Shown here: positions 58,837 through 64,000 of the stretch, in pieces | How positions within the stretch are numbered: the stretch's first letter is position 1 | Layout of the letters: each line of letters starts with the position of its first letter | From: Moraxellaceae bacterium | GTDB taxonomy: Bacteria > Pseudomonadota > Gammaproteobacteria > Pseudomonadales > Moraxellaceae | Reading direction: 5' to 3' | DNA length: 64,000 nucleotides | Assembly (NCBI GenBank): GCA_020697295.1 | Contig: JAJFBF010000010.1 | Coordinates: 62,001 to 126,000 of the forward strand | Program-made: the position numbers and the translations under genes | The notes under the pieces: model-generated | What the model saw: the letters and a program-made list of their open reading frames with translations, nothing else | Databases searched by the model: none | What the model was told of the DNA's origin: nothing

Positions 58837-59922
58837 TCAGAACAGCGGAATCTGGTGACGGTCAAGCGCGCGTGAAGGAGGCTGGAAGAGGTCGCTGCGC
58901 AGGGGCGGGCGCTCCATGTCCAGGCCGAGGCGCTTTGTCGCGAGCCGGAAGCGCTGGCGCAGCAACTCCGCGAGCGTGCCCTCGCCGGTCATGCGCGCGC
59001 CGAAGCGCGGATCATTGTCACGGCCGCCGCGCATTTGCTGTACGGCCGCCATCACCCGGTCGGCGCGCAGCGGCAAGTGCTCCTGCAGCCAGTTCCGGAA
59101 CAACTCCTTGACCTCATAGGGCAGGCGCAGCATCACATAGCCGGCCCACTCCGCACCGGCCGCCGCCACCTGCTCGAGAATGACCTCCATCTCGTCGTCG
59201 TTCACGAAGGGCATGAGCGGCGCCACCATCGCCCCGACCGGCACGCCGGCCGCCCGCAGCTTCCGGATGGCCAGCAAGCGGCGGTGCGGCGCGCTTGCGC
59301 GGGGCTCGAGCAGTTGCGAGAGGCCGCCATCGAGGCTGGTCACCGAAACATAAACGCGCACGAGATTGAGCCGCGCCAGCTCACCGAGCAGATCGAGGTC
59401 GCGCAGCACGAGCGCGCTCTTGGTGATGACGGATACCGGGTGCCGCGTCTCCAGCATCACCTCGAGCAGCGAGCGGGTAATTTTCAGCTCGCGTTCGATG
59501 GGCTGGTAGGCGTCGGTATTGGCGCCTATATGAATGCAGCTCACCACGTGCCGGGGCAGGGCCAGCTCGCGGCGGAGCAGTTCCGCGGCATTGGTCTTGG
59601 CGAACAGCTGGGTCTCGAAGTCGAGGCCGGGCGAGAGATCGAGATAGGCGTGGCTGGGGCGGGCGTAGCAATAAATACAGCCATGCTCGCAGCCTTGGTA
59701 GGGGTTGATCGAGAGCGTGAACGGAATGTCGGGCGACTCGTTGCGACTCAGGATGCTGCGGCTTTGCAGCGGCGTGACGGTGGTGGCCAGCGGCGGCAGC
59801 GGGTCGGGCGCCAGGGCCCAGCCATCGGGCTCCGCTTCGCTGCGGGTGCTGAAGAAGCGGTTGTCGGGATTGTAGCTGGCGCCACGGCCCTTGCGGACGG
59901 CGGGGCCGGGGGGCTTGGCCAT
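58837..59922 (-). CDS. radical SAM protein, PA0069-like family
   Basis: 'SINPYQGCEHGCIYCYARPSHAYLDLSPGLDFETQLFAKTNAAELL' with CxxxCxxC cluster motif. Confidence 0.9.
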   Translation of the reverse strand: MAKPPGPAVRKGRGASYNPDNRFFSTRSEAEPDGWALAPDPLPPLATTVTPLQSRSILSRNESPDIPFTLSINPYQGCEHGCIYCYARPSHAYLDLSPGLDFETQLFAKTNAAELLRRELALPRHVVSCIHIGANTDAYQPIERELKITRSLLEVMLETRHPVSVITKSALVLRDLDLLGELARLNLVRVYVSVTSLDGGLSQLLEPRASAPHRRLLAIRKLRAAGVPVGAMVAPLMPFVNDDEMEVILEQVAAAGAEWAGYVMLRLPYEVKELFRNWLQEHLPLRADRVMAAVQQMRGGRDNDPRFGARMTGEGTLAELLRQRFRLATKRLGLDMERPPLRSDLFQPPSRALDRHQIPLF

Positions 59923-60104
59923 GGCGGACTCCTGTTGCGCCAGAATACCCGTGAGCTGTACGGATGAACAGTATTGATGTGTGACAGCCGCGTCGCGAGG
60001 TGTCAATCCGCCTGGGGGGAGAGGGGCGGGGGCCACTTTTCCGCTAAGGTAAGGGCCGTCTGGCGGGAGCGGCCCGCCTGGCGTAGCTCCGGGGGAAAGG
60101 ACGG

Positions 60105-60848
60105 ATGGGTCTGGAAGCGGTAGTGCTGCTGGCGTTGCTGATGTTCCTGGCGGCGCTGCTCTATGCCTCGGTGGGCCATGCCGGCGCTTCCGGCTACCTG
60201 GCGGCCATGGCGCTGTTTGGCCTGGCGCCACTGGTGATGAAGCCCTCCGCCCTGATGCTCAATGTCATCGTGGCCAGCATCGCCAGTGTGAAATTCCTGC
60301 GTGCCGGCTGCTTTTCGCCCGCGCTGTTCTGGCCCCTGGCGCTGGCGGCGGTGCCCATGGCCTACCTGGGTGGCCTGGTGACGCTGCCGCCGGCCGCCTA
60401 CAAGCCCATGCTGGGCGTCGTGCTGCTTTATTCCGCCTGGCGCTTCCTGGCGCGGCCGGTGACCGATCCCCTGCAGCCACAGCCGCCCGGCTTGCCCGGT
60501 CTGTTGCTGGCGGGGGCGGGCATCGGCCTGCTCTCCGGCCTGACTGGCGTCGGCGGCGGCATCTTCCTCTCGCCGCTGGCGCTTTTCCTGGGCTGGGGTC
60601 GGGTGCGTGACGTGTCGGGCGTCGCCGCGCTGTTCATCCTGGTGAATTCCCTGGCCGGTCTGGCCGGCTTCTTTACGCGCCATGGCCTGGTGCTGCCGGA
60701 AGGCTTTCCGTTGTGGGCGGTGGCGGTGGTGGTGGGCGGCTGGCTGGGCGCCGAACTGGGCAGTCGCCGCCTGCCGGTCGGCGTGCTGCAGAAAGTGCTG
60801 GCGGCGGTGCTGGTGGTGGCCGGCGGCAAGATGTTGCTGACCCTGTAG
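60105..60848 (+). CDS. TSUP (TauE/SafE) family membrane transporter
   Basis: 'ASVGHAGASGYLAAMALFGL', 'GLLSGLTGVGGGIFLSPL'. Confidence 0.9.
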   Translation: MGLEAVVLLALLMFLAALLYASVGHAGASGYLAAMALFGLAPLVMKPSALMLNVIVASIASVKFLRAGCFSPALFWPLALAAVPMAYLGGLVTLPPAAYKPMLGVVLLYSAWRFLARPVTDPLQPQPPGLPGLLLAGAGIGLLSGLTGVGGGIFLSPLALFLGWGRVRDVSGVAALFILVNSLAGLAGFFTRHGLVLPEGFPLWAVAVVVGGWLGAELGSRRLPVGVLQKVLAAVLVVAGGKMLLTL

Positions 60849-60879
60849 GCCGGCCTGTTCCACAGGGACTTCCTTCTCG

Positions 60880-60972
60880 GACTTTGGCCCGACATCAGCC
60901 GGAAGAGTCGGGCCGAAGCCCGACCTTGATTGGGTGGCAGAGGCGGTTTGTCGGGCTGACGCCCGACCTGCA
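60880..60972. repeat. REP-like cluster (3 palindromes)
   Basis: CGGACTTTGGCCCGACA, GTCGGGCCGAAGCCCGACC, TGTCGGGCTGACGCCCGACCTGCAG. Confidence 0.8.
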
Positions 60973-60981
60973 GATGAAATG

Positions 60982-61016
60982 GCAAAAAAAACGCCGGCAG
61001 CCGCCGGCGTTTTTTC
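60982..61016. terminator. bidirectional terminator
   Basis: AAAAAAAACGCCGGCAGCCGCCGGCGTTTTTT. Confidence 0.8.
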
Positions 61017-61048
61017 ACAGGAGGGCGCGGGCGCGCCCGGCCCCGGAC

Positions 61049-62170
61049 TCAGTCGTGCTGCTGCAGGGTCAGGCCGCGCGTGGCCTGGTCCAGGTAGCGC
61101 GAATCGGACTCGGCGCCGAGCTTGATCATGAGGCGCAGGTCGTTGGGCGCGTCGGCGTGCTTGAGCGCGTCCTCGTAGGTGATCTCGCCGGCCGAGTAGA
61201 GATCGTAGAGGGCCTGGTCGAAAGTCTGCATGCCCACTTCGCGCGACTTCTTCATCAGCTCCTTCAGCATGTGCACTTCGCCCTTGCGCACGTGGTCGCC
61301 CACCAGCGGCGTATTGAGCAGGACCTCGATACAGGCGCGGCGCGCCTTGCCGTCCGGCGTCGGGATCAGCTGCTGCGCCACGATGCCCTTCATGTTGAGC
61401 GACAGGTCCATGTAGAGCTGGTGGTGACGGTCGGCCGGGAAGAAGTGGATGACGCGGTCCAGCGCCTGGTTGGCATTGTTGGCGTGCAGGGTGGCCAGCA
61501 CGAGGTGGCCGGTCTCGGCGAAGGCGATGGCGAAGTCCATGACTTCGCGCGAGCGGATTTCGCCGATCAGGATCACGTCCGGGGCCTGGCGCAGGGTGTT
61601 CTTCAGCGCGACCTCGAACGACTCGGTGTCAATCCCCACCTCGCGCTGCGTCACGATGCAGCCGTTGTGCTGGTGGATGAACTCGATCGGATCCTCGATG
61701 GTGATGATGTGGCCGCGCGAGTTGGCGTTGCGGTGGCCGATCATGGCGGCGAGCGAGGTGGATTTGCCGGTACCGGTGCCGCCCACGAACATGATGATGC
61801 CGCGCTTGGTCATCGCCAGCTCCTTGACGATGGAGGGCAGCTTGAGCTCGTCCACGTTGGGAATATTGGTCTCGATGCGGCGCAGCACCATGCCGACCAG
61901 ATTGCGCTGGTAGTAGGCCGACACACGGAAACGGCCGATGCCGCGCGCGGAAATGGCGAAATTGCATTCCTTGGTCTGCGCGAATTCCTTGCGCTGCCCC
62001 TCGGTCATCACGCCCAGCACGACCTCGCGCGTCATTTCCGGTGACAGCGGGGTCTTGGTGATGGGCATGACCTTGCCATTGAGCTTGATCGACGGCGGCA
62101 CGCCGGCGGTGATGAACATGTCCGAGCCGCCTTTCTGCACCATGATCTTGAGCAGGTCTTCAAATTCCAT
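61049..62170 (-). CDS. pilU: type IV pilus retraction ATPase-like PilU
   Basis: 'MEFEDLLKIMVQKGGSDMFITAGVPPSIKLNGKVMPI', 'FVGGTGTGKSTSLAAMIGHRN', 'ILIGEIRSREVMDFAIAFAETGHLVLATLHANNANQALDRVI'. Confidence 0.96.
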   Translation of the reverse strand: MEFEDLLKIMVQKGGSDMFITAGVPPSIKLNGKVMPITKTPLSPEMTREVVLGVMTEGQRKEFAQTKECNFAISARGIGRFRVSAYYQRNLVGMVLRRIETNIPNVDELKLPSIVKELAMTKRGIIMFVGGTGTGKSTSLAAMIGHRNANSRGHIITIEDPIEFIHQHNGCIVTQREVGIDTESFEVALKNTLRQAPDVILIGEIRSREVMDFAIAFAETGHLVLATLHANNANQALDRVIHFFPADRHHQLYMDLSLNMKGIVAQQLIPTPDGKARRACIEVLLNTPLVGDHVRKGEVHMLKELMKKSREVGMQTFDQALYDLYSAGEITYEDALKHADAPNDLRLMIKLGAESDSRYLDQATRGLTLQQHD

Positions 62171-62359
62171 CGTGTCACCCTCCGGCGGCACTGCTTTCAC
62201 TGCGCAGTGGGCCTGGTCGTTTCGGTTGCGCAGCGGCCTTGCCAGGCCCTCTGCGGGCGGCGCCCATCGCGAGCGCCGGTAAGACAGAACCCGGCAGCGA
62301 GCCGGCATGTCACGGTTGTGGAGCGGCGACGCGGCCTCGGGCCGTGCGCCGCACCGGTG

Positions 62360-63401
62360 TTACTGGAAGTTTTCCGGCACCTTGGCCTTTTCGCGCGCCA
62401 CCTGCTGCGACACCAGCCCCTTTTGCACCAGGCCCTTCAGGCACTGGTCTAGGGTCTGCATGCCAAGCGCGGCGCCGGTCTGGATGGCCGAGTACATCTG
62501 CGCCACCTTGTTCTCGCGAATCAGGTTTCGGATGGCAGGGGTACCGATCATGATCTCGTGCGCCGCGACGCGGCCGCCGCCGTTCTTCTTGCACAGGGTT
62601 TGCGAGATCACCGCCTGCAGCGATTCCGAGAGCATGCCGCGCACCATTTCTTTTTCTTCCGCGGGGAACACGTCGATGATGCGGTCCATGGTCTTGGCGG
62701 CGGAGGTGGTGTGCAGCGTGCCGAACGAACACGAGATGGCCCGTTTCCGCGGCGGTCAGCGCCAGGCGGATGGTTTCCAGGTCGCGCATTTCGCCGACGA
62801 GGATGATGTCGGGGTCTTCACGCAGGGCCGAGCGCAGGGCTTCGGAGAAGCCGAGGGTGTCGCGGTGCACCTCGCGCTGGTTCACCAGGCACTTTTTCGA
62901 TTCGTGCACGAACTCGATGGGATCCTCGATGGTGAGGATGTGCTCGTAGCGGGTGTTGTTGATGAAGTCGAGCATGGCGGCGAGGGTGGTCGACTTGCCG
63001 GAGCCGGTCGGGCCAGTCACCAGCACGATGCCACGCGCGATTTCGGAGATGTTCTGGAAGACCTTGCCCATGCCCAGGTCGTCCATGGACAGCACCTTGG
63101 ACGGAATGGTACGGAACACGGCGCCGGCGCCGCGGTTCTGGTTGAAGGCGTTGACGCGGAAGCGGGCGACCCCGGGGACTTCGAAGGAGAAGTCGGTCTC
63201 GAGGAACTCTTCGAAGTCCTTGCGCTGCTTGTCGTTCATGATGTCGTAGACAAGGCGGTGGACTTCCTTGTGCTCGAGCGGCGGCAGGTTGATACGGCGC
63301 ACGTCGCCGTCGACGCGGATCATGGGGGGCAGGCCTGCCGAGAGGTGCAAGTCGGAAGCACCGTTCTTGGCGGAGAAGGCAAGCAGTTCGGTAATGTCCA
63401 T
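62360..63401 (-). pseudogene. pilT: type IV pilus retraction ATPase PilT, frameshifted by a 4-bp tandem duplication
   Basis: N-terminal two-thirds in one frame (...ALTAAETGHLVF), remainder (MDRIIDVFPAEEKEMVRGMLSESLQAVISQ...AIRNLIREN...) in another; GAACGAAC at 62723-62730; removing 4 bp restores a 345-aa PilT. Confidence 0.92.
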
Positions 63402-63539
63402 GGAAACTCCAACAGGGCACTCGCGGCAGGGAAACCGCTCTGCCAGAATCGATAATTGTTTTCTATCGGCACAAAGGGCCGGATTCGGGCGTCCGGCTAC
63501 GTTAACCTCTGCCGGGCCCGGGCTTCAACAAGAGTGAAG

Positions 63540-64000
63540 ATGAGCGAGCTTGCCGAAAACCTGAACGCGCTGCGCGCCCGGATGGCCCGGGCGGAAGTTG
63601 CCGCCGACCGCGTGCCGGGCAGTGTGCGCCTGTTGGCAGTCAGCAAGACGCAACCGGCGGAGGCCGTACGCGCGGCGCATGCCGCCGGCCAGGTGGCCTT
63701 TGGCGAGAACTACGTGCAGGAAGGGGTGGACAAGATCGCGGCCCTGGCCGACCTGCCCCTCGAGTGGCACTTCATCGGGCCCCTGCAGAGCAACAAGACC
63801 CGCGAGGTCGCCGGGCGCTTCCACTGGATGCATTCCCTGGAGCGCGAAAAGATCGCGCGCCGCCTGGACGAGCAGCGGCCGGCCGGGCTGCCACCGCTGC
63901 AGGTCTGCATCCAGGTGAACATCGACGACGAGGCCAGCAAGGCCGGCTGCGCCCCGGCCGACCTGCCGGGCCTGGTGCGGACGGTGCTGGCGCTGCCTCG
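63540..64000 (+). CDS. yggS: YggS family PLP-binding protein, 3' truncated by window end
   Basis: 'VRLLAVSKTQPAEAVRAAHAAGQVAFGENYVQEGVDKI...WHFIGPLQSNKTREVA'; open to the window end, divergent from pilT. Confidence 0.95.
   Translation, partial: MSELAENLNALRARMARAEVAADRVPGSVRLLAVSKTQPAEAVRAAHAAGQVAFGENYVQEGVDKIAALADLPLEWHFIGPLQSNKTREVAGRFHWMHSLEREKIARRLDEQRPAGLPPLQVCIQVNIDDEASKAGCAPADLPGLVRTVLALP

Noticed and set aside
56472-58865. 797-aa antisense ORF opposite the hybrid kinase
   Set aside because: Shadow frame of a clear histidine kinase CDS.

Overview
The window is a GC-rich gammaproteobacterial chromosome segment. Gene neighbourhoods resemble Pseudomonas-like and Nevskiales-like lineages, but I cannot name the genus. 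Left part: a phosphate regulon (pstC partial, pstA, pstB, phoU ... phoR, phoB) split by a two-partner secretion locus (TpsB plus a ~2.9-kaa TpsA exoprotein with two tandem-repeat architectures), an alpha/beta hydrolase and an acyl-CoA ligase. Middle and right: mostly housekeeping genes (ubiA/ubiC, rubredoxin reductase, fadE-like, recG/oxyR, sbtA-like, ridA, spoT, rpoZ, gmk, yicC, rph, TonB-like, gshB, pyrE, exoIII/Crc-like, yqgE/algH, ruvX, pyrB, pyrC', thpR, a MASE1/CHASE-type hybrid kinase, a radical SAM protein, TSUP, pilU, pilT, yggS). Main anomalies: (1) a ~200-bp intergenic element between yqgE and ruvX that reads as one long imperfect inverted repeat enclosing perfect hairpins, followed by three more hairpins; (2) pilT broken by a 4-bp GAAC tandem duplication; (3) a rubredoxin gene truncated after its first CxxC motif, next to an intact reductase; (4) 17 copies of a ~60-aa WDNG repeat plus ~10 YDG/MBG-like repeats of ~267 bp in TpsA; (5) tandem Pho boxes with 33-bp spacing upstream of phoB; (6) a REP-like TCGGGCTTCAGCCCGA family at five intergenic loci; (7) a 7-bp tandem array and a MITE-like inverted repeat. 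I found no CRISPR array, rRNA, tRNA, or IS transposase. All product names come from reading the translations; no database search was run.
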